The notes below the pieces were generated by a model, which was not told the origin of the DNA, did not search any database, and saw only the letters and a program-made list of their open reading frames with translations. Shown here piece by piece: positions 17,345 through 31,580 of a stretch of DNA of 64,000 nt; position 1 is the stretch's first letter; each line of letters begins with the position of its first letter. Source of the stretch: Flavimobilis massiliensis (GTDB lineage: Bacteria > Actinomycetota > Actinomycetes > Actinomycetales > Cellulomonadaceae); contig NZ_LT964979.1 of the NCBI RefSeq assembly GCF_900240335.1, positions 930,001-994,000 of the forward strand, read 5' to 3'. The position numbers and the translations under genes were made by a program.

Positions 17345-17461
17345 TCCGGCAGCGTCCTACTCTCCCACCCCGTCACCAGGGCAGTACCATCGGCGCTGTG
17401 AGGCTTAGCTTCCGGGTTCGGAATGGGACCGGGCGTTTCCCTCACGCTATGACTGCCGTAA
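17345..17461 (-). rRNA. rrf: 5S ribosomal RNA
   Basis: About 117 nt. The minus strand begins near TTACGGCAGTCATAGCGTG and ends near GGACGCTGCCGGAC, with the conserved internal box CCGAACCCGGAAGCTAAG. It follows 23S after a 60-nt spacer. Ends are good to a few bases. Confidence 0.95.
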
Positions 17462-17524
17462 CTCTATAGGGTTATCAACACACCGGTGATGACCCGGGAA
17501 CCGCACAGTGGACGCAAGCAAAAC

Positions 17525-22576
<5,052 letters not shown>

Positions 22577-23164
22577 GTGTATCGCCAGCCCCGAAGGACT
22601 AACAACCATACGAAGCGGACCCGAAGGTCCAATTAAACTGGCAATGACCGACAATCGTCGATCCATTCCAAAGGAATCTCCACGATCAGGCACCGAACCA
22701 CCATGTAGCGGCCGGCATCCCTCTCGCACGAGAGTTATTTGGCATTGACTATCAAGCACACTGTTGAGTTCTCAAGGAACAGACGCGCGTCCTCGCTCNT
22801 CCATTCCAAAGGAATCTCCACGATCAGGCACCGAACCACCATGTAGCGGCCGGCATCCCTCTCGCACGAGAGTTATTTGGCATTGACTATCAAGCACACT
22901 GTTGAGTTCTCAAGGAACAGACGCGCGTCCTCGCTCTTCCCTTGCGGGTCCTGCTCGGAGGCAACCGTTCAAACTTATCCGACCTCTTCCCGCTGTGCAA
23001 ATCCGCGGGATTCCGTGGATTCCTGCGCAACTGCCGAGAATCGATCGCCCTCTCAGAGGGGACGACGATGTCGTCCGATCTTCGTAGGGGGTTGTCGCCT
23101 CCGGGGAGCGTCCGCTGGCTTGACGCCTGCGTGTCGCATCCACCCTCGCGGGCTGACTCGGAAT
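22577..23164 (-). other. rRNA operon leader, containing an assembly duplication
   Basis: Untranslated leader between promoter and 16S. The antitermination-like core CTTGAGAACT followed by CAACAGTGTGC is seen on the minus strand at 22767-22776 and again at 22905-22914, because 22662-22798 and 22800-22936 are identical and separated by a single N. The real leader is therefore about 440 nt rather than 580. No protein gene is visible. Confidence 0.75.
22662..22936. repeat. 137-bp perfect direct repeat around an N (contig-join artefact)
   Basis: 22662-22798 is repeated exactly at 22800-22936 with one N at 22799 between. This is the picture of two contigs that overlap by 137 bp at a multi-copy rRNA leader and were abutted with an N rather than merged. 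Treat as one copy. Confidence 0.93.
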
Positions 23165-23194
23165 ACTCTAGGCGAGTGCGTGCCGCGATGGCAA
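23165..23194 (-). promoter_or_regulatory. rRNA operon promoter
   Basis: On the minus strand TTGCCA (23189-23194) and TAGAGT (23165-23170) are spaced by 18 bp, a good sigma-A-type promoter. It lies upstream of all leader elements and downstream of the tyrS terminator hairpin. Confidence 0.6.
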
Positions 23195-23315
23195 ACCCGC
23201 AGGGTGTGACCGCGGACACGTGGTCACCGTCCGCGGGATCCCGCGATTCATCGACTCCGACCGAGGCAGCGGAGCACCACTGAACCCAAGCGGGCACACC
23301 GGTGTTCGGCCCGGA

Positions 23316-23364
23316 CGCCGCAGGCCGGTGCCCTCCCCGTCGGGGAGGGCACCGGCCTGCGGCG
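23316..23364 (-). terminator. tyrS terminator
   Basis: A perfect 23-bp GC-rich stem (23316-23338 with 23342-23364) and a 3-nt loop directly after the tyrS stop; no U-tract. It insulates the rRNA promoter from tyrS readthrough. Confidence 0.85.
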
Positions 23365-23377
23365 ATTGTCAGGGTGA

Positions 23378-24640
23378 TCAGTGAGCGAGCTCTGCGACGA
23401 CGAGCGTCTTCTTGCCTCGGCGCAGCAGCACGAAACGACCCGCAAGGACGTCATCCGCCGAGAGCAGCGCCTCGTCGGACGTGACCTTGACGTTGTTGAC
23501 GTACACGCCACCCTCCGCGACAGCGCGACGCGCGTCCGACTTCCCGCGGAACACGTCCGTCGCCGCCAGCACGTCGACCACCGCATCGCCGACGCGGGCC
23601 GCGACGGACGGGAGGCCCGAAACCGCCGCCGCCACAGTCGCGTCGTCGAGCTCCGCGAGATCGCCACGACCGAACAGCGCCTGGGACGCCGCGATCGCCT
23701 GCTGCGCCGCACGCTCGCCGTGGACGAGCGTCGTCACGTCGAGCGCGAGCGCCCGCTGCGCCTCACGCGCAGCCGGACGCTCCGCGACTGCCGCCTCGAG
23801 CTCCGCGATCTGCTCGCGCGTACGGAACGTGAACGTCCGCAGCCAGCCGACGACGTCTTCGTCGGCCGCGTTGAGCCAGAACTGGTAGAACGCGTACGGG
23901 GTCATCATGTCCGGGGCGAGCCACACGGCGCCGCCCTCCGACTTGCCGAACTTCGTGCCGTCCGCCTTCGTGATAAGCGGAGTCGTGAGCGCGTGCAGCG
24001 CGAGACCGTCCGACTTGCGCGCAAGCTCGACGCCCGAGAGCAGGTTGCCCCACTGGTCGTTGCCGCCAGTCTGGAGCGTCACCCCATGACGGCGGTGCAG
24101 CTCGAGGAAGTCCATGCCCTGGAGGATCTGGTAGCTGAACTCCGTGAACGAGATGCCCTCGTCCGACGCGAGCCGGCGCGCGACCGTGTCCTTCGCAAGC
24201 ATCGTGCCGAGGCGGTAATGCTTGCCGACGTCCCGGAGGAAGTCGAGCGCCGAGAGCCCGCCGTGCCAGTCGAGGTTGTTGACCATGAGCGCCGCGTTGT
24301 CACCCTCGAAGGAGAGGAAGCGCTCGATCTGCGCGCGAAGACGCTCGACCCACTCGGCCACCGTCGCGCGGTCGTTGAGGACACGCTCCCCCGACATCCG
24401 CGGGTCACCGATGAGACCTGTCGCCCCACCGACGAGCGCGATGGGACGGTGCCCCGCAAGCTGGAGGTGACGCAGGAGGACGAGCTGGACGAGGTGCCCG
24501 TGGTGGAGGCTCGGCGCCGTCGGGTCGAAGCCGCAGTAATACGTGATCGGGCCGTCCTCGAGAGCCTTGCGCAAGGCATCAATGTCCGTGGTCTGGGCGA
24601 TGAGCCCCCGCCACCGGAGCTCGTCAAGAACGTCGGTCAC
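23378..24640 (-). CDS. tyrS: Tyrosyl-tRNA synthetase
   Basis: 420 residues from GTG 24640 with GAGGAG 7 nt upstream. Class I signatures are HHGH (about 46-49, the HIGH motif) and KFGKS (the KMSKS motif, about 233). Tyrosine-pocket sequences YYCGFDPTAPSLH and TGGNDQWGN are present, and an S4-like RNA-binding domain occupies the last 65 residues. It charges tRNA-Tyr. The gene begins 2 nt after the mpg stop, so the kinase-mpg-tyrS trio is one operon. No T-box leader is seen. Confidence 0.97.
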   Translation of the reverse strand: MTDVLDELRWRGLIAQTTDIDALRKALEDGPITYYCGFDPTAPSLHHGHLVQLVLLRHLQLAGHRPIALVGGATGLIGDPRMSGERVLNDRATVAEWVERLRAQIERFLSFEGDNAALMVNNLDWHGGLSALDFLRDVGKHYRLGTMLAKDTVARRLASDEGISFTEFSYQILQGMDFLELHRRHGVTLQTGGNDQWGNLLSGVELARKSDGLALHALTTPLITKADGTKFGKSEGGAVWLAPDMMTPYAFYQFWLNAADEDVVGWLRTFTFRTREQIAELEAAVAERPAAREAQRALALDVTTLVHGERAAQQAIAASQALFGRGDLAELDDATVAAAVSGLPSVAARVGDAVVDVLAATDVFRGKSDARRAVAEGGVYVNNVKVTSDEALLSADDVLAGRFVLLRRGKKTLVVAELAH

Positions 24641-24642
24641 GT

Positions 24643-25461
24643 CTACTCCTCAGGTTCGTGTGCGCAGTCCGGCGCACCCGCCAATTGTGCCCCACCCGCA
24701 CGACGCCGAGGCGCCGCCCGCCTGTACGCGGACACCGTCGGCTCACCGTCGAGCCAGAAGCGCCACGGGAAGAGACGGCCGTCACCACCCTCCCCCGACA
24801 CCCCGACGCGCGGTCCGGAACGAACCGCGGACGACGGCGCGGGTGTCGCCGGCACCCGCAACGTCACGCGGCCGGCCGGGTCGAGCACGTCGGCACCGTC
24901 GGCCTCCGGACCGAGACCGAGCGCGACCGTGAGTCGCGCAGGTCCCCGTGCGAGATCGACGTCCGTACGCACCATGCCGCGCCCGCTGCGGCGCCGCCAC
25001 GCAAGATCACGTCCCTCGACGATCTCGCCCGCGCGCAGCAGCACGGCCGCCGCCTCACCGTCGGGACCGCACACGACGTTGACGCACGTGTGGATCCCGA
25101 GGTGCCGGTACGCATAGAGGTGCCCCGGCGGGCCGAACATCACGGCGTTGCGTCGCGACAGACCGCGGAACGCGTGCGACCCCGGGTCCTCAACGCCTTG
25201 GTACGCCTCGACTTCGGTGATCCGCACGACGACGACACCCTCGGGCGACGCCGCTGCGAGGTGCGCGCCGAGCAGCAGGGGCACAGCGTCGAGCGCCCGG
25301 CACGCGAGCAGCGCGCGGTCCGGCACCACGAGTCCCGTCGGGTTCGGAGTGCCGAGCTCCGCCCGGCCCGGCACGTCGGCACCACGAGCACGCGACGCGA
25401 CCGCTCGTGCGTCGTCCGATGCCCCACCCGCACCGGGTCCCGGGCCCGTCCGCGCGCTCAC
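24643..25461 (-). CDS. mpg: DNA-3-methyladenine glycosylase (Mpg/AAG family)
   Basis: 272 residues from GTG 25461, which overlaps the upstream kinase stop (GTGA). The core matches the eukaryotic-type Aag fold: VVRITEVEAYQGVEDPGSHA (with the catalytic Glu), then RNAVMFGPPGHLYAY and GIHTCVNVV, and the C-terminal RGPARLTVALGL. It excises alkylated purines in base-excision repair. Relative to the usual about 200 residues, there is a roughly 45-residue Gly/Ala/Pro-rich N-terminal extension and a tail after PWRFWLDG; a later internal start would remove the extension, but no better ribosome binding site is seen. Confidence 0.92.
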   Translation of the reverse strand: MSARTGPGPGAGGASDDARAVASRARGADVPGRAELGTPNPTGLVVPDRALLACRALDAVPLLLGAHLAAASPEGVVVVRITEVEAYQGVEDPGSHAFRGLSRRNAVMFGPPGHLYAYRHLGIHTCVNVVCGPDGEAAAVLLRAGEIVEGRDLAWRRRSGRGMVRTDVDLARGPARLTVALGLGPEADGADVLDPAGRVTLRVPATPAPSSAVRSGPRVGVSGEGGDGRLFPWRFWLDGEPTVSAYRRAAPRRRAGGAQLAGAPDCAHEPEE

Positions 25462-26039
25462 GCCGGTTCCGGACCCAGGACGACGTTGCCCTCGCCGTCG
25501 AGCACGACGTCCGCGCGCTCGCGCGTCCCGTTGGCCCGGTGGTGCTCCGCCTCGGCGACCATCCACCGGCGCAACTCCCCCTCGAGCGCCGCACCGTCAC
25601 GCGCGATCCCCCGGGCGAGCCGCACGTCCTCGGGCGCCTCGACCCACACGACGAAGGGTACGAACGGCTCCGTGAGCAGGCTCGCCGCACCGACGCCCTC
25701 GACGACGAGGAAGTCCGCGAGCGGCACCGTGTGCCGCTCGACGTACCGGCCGAGACCCCAGTCGTACCGCCGGTACCGGCCCGGTGTCCCCGCCGCGAGC
25801 GGCGCGAGCACCCACTCGAGGAGCCGCTCCGTCCCCTGCTCAAGCCCCGACCACCCCTCGTAGAGGTCGTCCATGTGGATGATCTGCGCGCCGAGGAGCG
25901 GTGCGAGCGCTGCAGCGAGCGTCGTCTTGCCCGAGCCCGCAGGACCGTCGACGCACACGAGACGCATCGCCGCGAGGCCCGCGGGCGCAGCCTCGATCGC
26001 GGCGGCCAGACGGGTGACGACGTCGTGCGGGACAGGCAT
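25458..26039 (-). CDS. Uridine-kinase-like P-loop ATPase
   Basis: 193 residues from ATG 26039 with GAGGAGGAGCC upstream. Walker A is VDGPAGSGKTTLA (about 30-42), followed by IIHMDDLYEGW, which corresponds to the substrate-binding Asp segment of uridine kinase/phosphoribulokinase enzymes, and a lid-like VEAPEDVRLARGIARD. Shorter than authentic uridine kinase (about 210-230). The phosphate acceptor is unknown. Coupled to mpg and tyrS, which does not point to a clear pathway. Confidence 0.82.
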   Translation of the reverse strand: MPVPHDVVTRLAAAIEAAPAGLAAMRLVCVDGPAGSGKTTLAAALAPLLGAQIIHMDDLYEGWSGLEQGTERLLEWVLAPLAAGTPGRYRRYDWGLGRYVERHTVPLADFLVVEGVGAASLLTEPFVPFVVWVEAPEDVRLARGIARDGAALEGELRRWMVAEAEHHRANGTRERADVVLDGEGNVVLGPEPA

Positions 26040-26062
26040 GGCTCCTCCTCAGGCTCCGGATG

Positions 26063-26100
26063 CGACGAGGGCGGGCCGGAGAATCGGCCCGCCCTCGTCG
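26063..26100 (-). terminator. Arginine operon terminator
   Basis: Perfect 16-bp stem (CGACGAGGGCGGGCCG, 26063-26078, with 26085-26100) and 6-nt loop starting 20 nt after the argH stop. Confidence 0.85.
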
Positions 26101-26120
26101 GCGACGTTGGTGCGGAGACC

Positions 26121-27545
26121 TCAGGCCCCCACGAACGCGCGGAGCCCGGACGCCCGCGCACGCGCCGCCTCGAGCTGCTCAGCCACGCGCACCGGGGCGG
26201 TCCCGCCCACGGCATCGCGGGACGCAAGCGACCCTTCGACACTGAGAACGCTACGCACATCGGGCGTCAGGTGCGAGGAGATTCCCGCAAGATCCTCGTC
26301 CGTGAGATCCCACAGCTCGATCCCGCGGTCCTCGCACACCTTGACGCACGCGCCCGCAACCTCGTGCGCGACCCGGAACGGCACGCCCTCGCGCACGAGC
26401 CACTCAGCGACGTCCGTCGCGAGCGAGAAGCCCTGCGGCGCGAGCGACGCCATGCGCTCCGTGTCGAAGGTCATCGTCGCGACCATGCCACTGAACGCCG
26501 GCAGCAGGACCTCGAGCGTGTCGACCTGGTCGAACACCGGCTCCTTGTCCTCCTGAAGGTCACGGTTGTACGCGAGCGGCAGCCCCTTGAGCGTCGCGAG
26601 CAGGCCCGTGAGGTCACCGATGAGCCGCCCCGCCTTGCCGCGCGCCAGCTCCGCGACATCAGGGTTCTTCTTCTGCGGCATGATGCTCGAGCCCGTCGAG
26701 AACGCATCGTCGAGGCGCACGAAGCCGAACTCCTTCGTGTTCCAGAGGATGACCTCCTCCGCAAGACGCGAGAGATCAACACCCACCATCGCCGCGACGA
26801 ACGCGAACTCCGCCATGACGTCGCGCGACGCCGTGCCGTCGATCGAGTTCTCGACCGGACCGTCGAAGCCGAGCTCGGCCGCGACCGCGGCCGGGTCGAG
26901 CCCGAGCGACGATCCCGCGAGGGCGCCCGAGCCGTACGGCGACCGGGCCGCTCGCGCGTCCCAGTCGACGAACCGCTCGACGTCGCGCAGCAGCGGCCAC
27001 GCGTGCGCGAGCAGGTGGTGCGCGAGCAGCACCGGCTGCGCGTGCTGGAGGTGCGTCCGACCCGGCATCGCGGCCCCTGGGTGCGCGTCCGCCTGCGCGA
27101 CGAGCGCGTCGACGACGTCGAGCACGAGCCCGACGATGACGCGCGCCTCGTCGCGCAGGTACATGCGCGTGAGCGTCGCGATCTGATCGTTGCGCGACCT
27201 GCCCGCCCGCAGCTTGCCGCCGACGTCCGCGCCCGCACGCTCGATGAGTCCACGCTCGAGAGCCGTGTGCACGTCCTCGTCGTCAGCGGCCGCGACGAAG
27301 GCACCCGACGCGACGTCCGCCGCAAGACGGTCGAGACCGTCGAGCATCGTCGACAGCTCGGTGTCATCGAGCAGACCCGCCGCATGGAGCACGCGAGCGT
27401 GCGCCTGCGAGCCCGCAATGTCCTGACCCGCGAGCCGCCAGTCGAAGTGCGTCGACTTCGACAACGCGGCGAGCGCCTGGCTCGGACCACCGGCGAAACG
27501 GCCGCCCCACAGGCTCACCCGGGCGCCCTCGTCATGCGCAGCCAT
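26121..27545 (-). CDS. argH: Argininosuccinate lyase
   Basis: 474 residues from ATG 27545, two bases after the argG stop. The fumarase/aspartase signature is GSSIMPQKKNPD; LWGGRF at the N-terminus and TEFGFVRL-like NTKEFGFVRLDDAF support the assignment. It splits argininosuccinate into arginine and fumarate, the last step of the pathway. The open frame beyond 27545 reads into argG and is shadow. Confidence 0.97.
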   Translation of the reverse strand: MAAHDEGARVSLWGGRFAGGPSQALAALSKSTHFDWRLAGQDIAGSQAHARVLHAAGLLDDTELSTMLDGLDRLAADVASGAFVAAADDEDVHTALERGLIERAGADVGGKLRAGRSRNDQIATLTRMYLRDEARVIVGLVLDVVDALVAQADAHPGAAMPGRTHLQHAQPVLLAHHLLAHAWPLLRDVERFVDWDARAARSPYGSGALAGSSLGLDPAAVAAELGFDGPVENSIDGTASRDVMAEFAFVAAMVGVDLSRLAEEVILWNTKEFGFVRLDDAFSTGSSIMPQKKNPDVAELARGKAGRLIGDLTGLLATLKGLPLAYNRDLQEDKEPVFDQVDTLEVLLPAFSGMVATMTFDTERMASLAPQGFSLATDVAEWLVREGVPFRVAHEVAGACVKVCEDRGIELWDLTDEDLAGISSHLTPDVRSVLSVEGSLASRDAVGGTAPVRVAEQLEAARARASGLRAFVGA

Positions 27546-27547
27546 CG

Positions 27548-28777
27548 TCAGAGCGTCCCCGTGCCGAAGTCCACGCCGTTGCCGAACTTCACGTCGCGGG
27601 CCGCCGCGAGCTTCGCGGTGAGACCGAAGATCTCGAGGAAGCCCTTCGCCTGCGACTGGTCGAACGAGTCGCCCTCGTCGTACGTCGCGAGGTTGAAGTC
27701 GTAGAGGCTCGTCTCGGCGCGACGGCCCGTCACCGTCGCCCGACCGCCGTGAAGCGTCATCCGGATCTCGCCCGAGACGTAACGCTGCGTGTCGTCGATG
27801 AAGACGTCGAGCGACTTCTTGAGCGGCGAGAACCACATACCGTCGTACACGAGCTCGCTCCAGCGCTGCTCGACGCCCCGCTTGAAGCGTGCCTGCTCGC
27901 GCTCGATCGTCACGTTCTCGAGCTCCTGGTGCGCGGTGATGAGCGCCATCGCACCCGGCGCCTCGTAGATCTCGCGCGACTTGATGCCGACGAGACGGTC
28001 CTCGACGATGTCGATACGACCGACGCCCTGGGCGCCCGCCCGACGGTTCATCTCCTGGATCGCCTGGAGCGGCGTCACCGCGACACCGTCGATCGCGACC
28101 GGGACACCCTGCTCGAAGGTGATGACGACCTCGTCTGCGACCGGCGGGAACGTCGGGTCGTCCGTGTACGAGTAGACGTCCTTCGTCGGGCCGTTCCAGA
28201 TGTCCTCGAGGAAGCCCGTCTCGATGGCGCGGCCCCAGACGTTCTGGTCGATCGAGAACGGGTTGTGCTTCGTCGTCGCGATCGGGAGCGAGTGCTTCTC
28301 CGCGTACGCGATGGCCTTCTCACGCGTGAGCGCGAGGTCGCGCACCGGCGCGATCGTCTTGAGGTCCGGGGCGAGCGACGTCGTCGCGACCTCGAAGCGC
28401 ACCTGGTCGTTGCCCTTGCCCGTGCAGCCGTGCGCGACCGTCGTCGCGCCGAACTGTCGCGCCGCACGCACGAGGTGCTTGACGATCGTCGGGCGCGAGA
28501 GCGCCGAGACGAGCGGGTAGCGGTCCATGTAGAGCGCGTTGGCACGCAGGGCAGGCATGCAGTACTCCGCCGCGAACTCCTCGCGCGCGTCGGCGACATA
28601 GGCCTCGACGGCGCCGCAGTCGAGGGCGCGCTGGCGGATGACCTCGAGGTCCTCGCCGCCCTGACCGAGGTCGACGGCGACGGCGATGACCTCTGCGCCC
28701 GTTGCCTCCCCGATCCAGCCGATGGCGACAGAGGTGTCCAGGCCGCCGGAATAGGCGAGCACGACGCGATCAGTCAT
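27548..28777 (-). CDS. argG: Argininosuccinate synthase
   Basis: 409 residues from ATG 28777. The ATP-pyrophosphatase loop AYSGGLDTSVAIGW is at the N-terminus; AHGCTGKGNDQVRFE and ENPFSIDQN-like HNPFSIDQNVWGR are diagnostic. It joins citrulline and aspartate. A 75-bp gap separates it from argR; I see no convincing promoter or ARG box there, so it is probably read from argC. Confidence 0.97.
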   Translation of the reverse strand: MTDRVVLAYSGGLDTSVAIGWIGEATGAEVIAVAVDLGQGGEDLEVIRQRALDCGAVEAYVADAREEFAAEYCMPALRANALYMDRYPLVSALSRPTIVKHLVRAARQFGATTVAHGCTGKGNDQVRFEVATTSLAPDLKTIAPVRDLALTREKAIAYAEKHSLPIATTKHNPFSIDQNVWGRAIETGFLEDIWNGPTKDVYSYTDDPTFPPVADEVVITFEQGVPVAIDGVAVTPLQAIQEMNRRAGAQGVGRIDIVEDRLVGIKSREIYEAPGAMALITAHQELENVTIEREQARFKRGVEQRWSELVYDGMWFSPLKKSLDVFIDDTQRYVSGEIRMTLHGGRATVTGRRAETSLYDFNLATYDEGDSFDQSQAKGFLEIFGLTAKLAAARDVKFGNGVDFGTGTL

Positions 28778-28852
28778 GACGATTCTCTTTCTCGAATGCT
28801 GTGGTTGACGTGAAGTGTGACAGGGATCTGAGGGTGCGGATGACCGCGTCCG

Positions 28853-29383
28853 TCAGCCGCCCTCGGCGAGCTGCAGGAGGCGCGCCGCGATGGCCGCGCC
28901 GCCCTCCTCGCCCTCACGGGCGATGACGAGCACCGTGTCGTCGCCCGCGATCGTGCCGAGGACGCCGGGCAGGACCGAGTGGTCGAGCGCCGAGGCGAGG
29001 TAGTGCGCTGCACCCGGGGGGGTACGCAGGACGACGAGGTTGCCCGACGTCTCCGCCGAGACGAGCAGCTCCTCGCACAGCCTGGCGAGGCGCGCGACGA
29101 GCGACTCGGCGTCCGCCGAGGCCTGGAGGCTCTGGTCGCCTCCCTCCCCCGGCACCGCGTACACCGAGACGCCGTCCGCGGTGCGGACCTTCTGCGCCCG
29201 CAGCTCGATGAGGTCGCGCGACAGCGTCGCCTGCGTCACCTGGAGACCGTCGGCCGCGAGCCGTCCCGCGAGCTCCGTCTGGGAGTGGATCTGCTCGGAG
29301 ACGAGGAGCGCGCGGATGCGCGCGTGCCTCGCCGCCTTCGTCGAGGGCGTCCCCGTGGCCCCGCGGTCGTCGGTCGTCGTCAT
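28853..29383 (-). CDS. argR: Arginine repressor
   Basis: 176 residues from ATG 29383, overlapping the argF stop (ATGA). N-terminal winged helix: HARIRALLVSEQIHSQTELA, then VTQATLSRDLIEL as recognition helix. C-terminal oligomerisation and arginine-binding domain: GTIAGDDTVLVIARE. It represses the operon in which it lies, presumably at the tandem boxes before argC. Confidence 0.96.
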   Translation of the reverse strand: MTTTDDRGATGTPSTKAARHARIRALLVSEQIHSQTELAGRLAADGLQVTQATLSRDLIELRAQKVRTADGVSVYAVPGEGGDQSLQASADAESLVARLARLCEELLVSAETSGNLVVLRTPPGAAHYLASALDHSVLPGVLGTIAGDDTVLVIAREGEEGGAAIAARLLQLAEGG

Positions 29384-30312
29384 GCGTGCTCCAGGACCCA
29401 CGTGAGGAGCGCCTTCTGCGCGTGGAGGCGGTTCTCCGCCTCGTCCCACACGACTGACTGCGGCCCGTCGAGGACGTCCGCCGAGATCTCCTTGCCGCGG
29501 TACGCCGGCAGGCAGTGGAGGACGATTGCGTCGGGCTGCGCGTGTGCGAGCAGCGTCGCGTCGAGCGCGAACGGCACGAACGGCGCCTCACGCTCCGACT
29601 GCTGGTCCTCCTGCCCCATCGACACCCACGTGTCCGTCGCGACGGCGTCCGCGCCCGCGACCGCGACGACAGGGTCGCTCGTCACGAGCACCGAGCCTCC
29701 AGTCGACGCCGCGATGCGCGTCGCGTCGGCGACGACGCCCGCGTCCGGCAGGAAGCCCTCGGGCGTGCCGATGCGGACGTGCATGCCCGCGGTCGCGCCG
29801 CCGAGCAGGTAGGAGTGCGCCATGTTGTTCGCGCCGTCACCCACGTACGCGAGCGTCTGACCCGCGAGGGCATCGACGCCGCCGCGGTGCTGTGCGACCG
29901 TCATGAGGTCCGCGAGGATCTGGCACGGGTGGAACTCGTCGGTGAGCGCGTTGACGACGGGGACGCCCGCGTGCGCTGCCATCTCCTCGACCCGCTCCTG
30001 ACCGAACGTGCGCCACACGATCGCCGCAGCCTGGCGGCCGAGCACGCGCGCCGTGTCCGCAACTGGCTCCCCGCGGCCGAGCTGCGAGCCCGCCGCGTCG
30101 ATGACGAGCGGGTAGCCACCAAGCTCCGCGACACCCACCGAGAACGACACGCGCGTGCGCGTCGACGGCTTGTCGAAGATCACCGCGACGGCGCGCGGAC
30201 CCTTGAGCGGCGTCCGCAGGAAGCGGTCGGCGTGGAACTCGAGCGCAAGCTCGAGCACCTCGCGCTGCTCGGCGGGGGTGAGGTCGTCGTCGCGGAGGAA
30301 GTGCCGGGTCAT
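29380..30312 (-). CDS. argF: Ornithine carbamoyltransferase
   Basis: 310 residues from ATG 30312 with GAGGAGCTCGC upstream, overlapping argD by 4 nt. Carbamoyl-phosphate loop STRTRVSF, then HPCQILADLMT and the ornithine-binding HCLPAYRGKEI. It makes citrulline from ornithine. Confidence 0.97.
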   Translation of the reverse strand: MTRHFLRDDDLTPAEQREVLELALEFHADRFLRTPLKGPRAVAVIFDKPSTRTRVSFSVGVAELGGYPLVIDAAGSQLGRGEPVADTARVLGRQAAAIVWRTFGQERVEEMAAHAGVPVVNALTDEFHPCQILADLMTVAQHRGGVDALAGQTLAYVGDGANNMAHSYLLGGATAGMHVRIGTPEGFLPDAGVVADATRIAASTGGSVLVTSDPVVAVAGADAVATDTWVSMGQEDQQSEREAPFVPFALDATLLAHAQPDAIVLHCLPAYRGKEISADVLDGPQSVVWDEAENRLHAQKALLTWVLEHA

Positions 30313-31580
30313 GCGAGCTCCTCGGAGGTCGGTACGGTGCAGGAGGCGAGGAAGCCGACGAAGTCGTCGACCTGGTCGCGCGTGAGGATGAGCGGCGGCG
30401 CGAGGCGCAGAGCGTCGGGCGCGACCGCGTTGACGACGAAGCCCGCCTCGAGCGCGGCCGCCGCGACCTGCGGCGCCACGGGCGCCGCGAGCTCGACCGC
30501 GACGAGGAGGCCCACGCCGCGGGCCCCGACGACGAGCGGGTTGCCGCACGCCGAGACCTGCGCGCGCAGATATTCCCCCGTGGCCCGGACGTGCGCGAGC
30601 AGCCCGTCACGCTCGATGACGCCGATCGTCGCGAGCGCAGCTGCCGCGGCGACCGGGTTGCCCCCGAACGTCGTGCCGTGCTGGCCCCTGCCGAGGAGCG
30701 TCGCCGCCCGCTCGCCGAACGCCACGACTGCGCCGATCGGGAAGCCGCCGCCGAGACCCTTGGCGAGCGTCACGACGTCGGGGACGATCCCCTCCCCGAT
30801 CTCCGGGTCCTGGAACGCGAACCACCGGCCCACGCGACCCGCACCCGTCTGCACCTCGTCGAGGACGAGGAGCGCGCCGTACGCCGCCGTGAGCTCGCGG
30901 GCCCGCGCAAGGTAGCCAGCAGGATGCCGCCGCACGCCGGCCTCGCCCTGGACGGGCTCGAGCACGAGCGCGCTTACGAGGTCACCGTCGGTCGCGAACG
31001 CGGCCTCGAGCGCCGCGACGTCACCGAAGGGCAGGAACTCGACCCCGCCCGGGAGCGGCTCGAACGGCTCGCGGTACTGCGGCTTGCTCGTGAGCGACAG
31101 TGCGCCCATCGTGCGCCCGTGGAACGCCCCCTCGAGGGCGAGCACGCGCGGCCGCGCCGAGCCGTCAGGACGACGGTTGCGACGCGACATCTTCAACGCC
31201 GCCTCGTTGGCCTCCGTGCCCGAGTTCGCGAAGAACACGCGCGATCCCTCCTGGGCGCCCGCGAGGTTGAGCAGCCGCTCGGCGAGCGCGACCTGGACGG
31301 GCGTCGCGAAGAAGTTCGAGACGTGACCGAGCGTCCCGAGCTGTGCGCTCACCGCCGCGGTGAGCGTCGGGTGCCCGTGACCGAGCGCGTTGACCGCGAT
31401 GCCCGCGAGCAGGTCGAGATAACGGCGACCGTCGGCGTCCCACACGTACGCGCCCTCGCCGCGCACGAGCACGCGCTGCGGCGGGCCGAACGTGTCCATC
31501 ACAGCGCCCGAGTACCGGCGCGTCCACGCGTCTCCGTCCGCCGCAGGAAGGTTCGTCGTCGTCGAGCTGAGGTCGCTCAT
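30309..31580 (-). CDS. argD: Acetylornithine aminotransferase
   Basis: 423 residues from ATG 31580, overlapping argB by 4 nt. Class III aminotransferase: cofactor-binding FFANSGTEANEAALK, LVLDEVQTGAGRVG, and the PLP lysine in VTLAKGLGGGFPIGA. It converts N-acetylglutamate semialdehyde to N-acetylornithine. Confidence 0.96.
   Translation of the reverse strand: MSDLSSTTTNLPAADGDAWTRRYSGAVMDTFGPPQRVLVRGEGAYVWDADGRRYLDLLAGIAVNALGHGHPTLTAAVSAQLGTLGHVSNFFATPVQVALAERLLNLAGAQEGSRVFFANSGTEANEAALKMSRRNRRPDGSARPRVLALEGAFHGRTMGALSLTSKPQYREPFEPLPGGVEFLPFGDVAALEAAFATDGDLVSALVLEPVQGEAGVRRHPAGYLARARELTAAYGALLVLDEVQTGAGRVGRWFAFQDPEIGEGIVPDVVTLAKGLGGGFPIGAVVAFGERAATLLGRGQHGTTFGGNPVAAAAALATIGVIERDGLLAHVRATGEYLRAQVSACGNPLVVGARGVGLLVAVELAAPVAPQVAAAALEAGFVVNAVAPDALRLAPPLILTRDQVDDFVGFLASCTVPTSEELA

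Noticed and set aside
22662..22936. 137-bp direct repeat as a biological tandem duplication or attachment site
   Set aside because: Exact identity, a single N between copies and location in a multi-copy rRNA leader point to an unmerged contig overlap.
24641..24760. T-box leader for tyrS
   Set aside because: tyrS starts 2 nt after mpg and the conserved T-box sequence is absent.
25407..27704. 765-codon plus-strand frame opposite argH and the kinase gene
   Set aside because: Runs across three real minus-strand genes and a terminator hairpin; antisense shadow.
28778..28852. Second ARG box or promoter before argG
   Set aside because: CATTCGAGAAAGAGAATC looks faintly dyadic but lacks the TGCAT/ATGCA arms and no -10/-35 pair fits on the minus strand.
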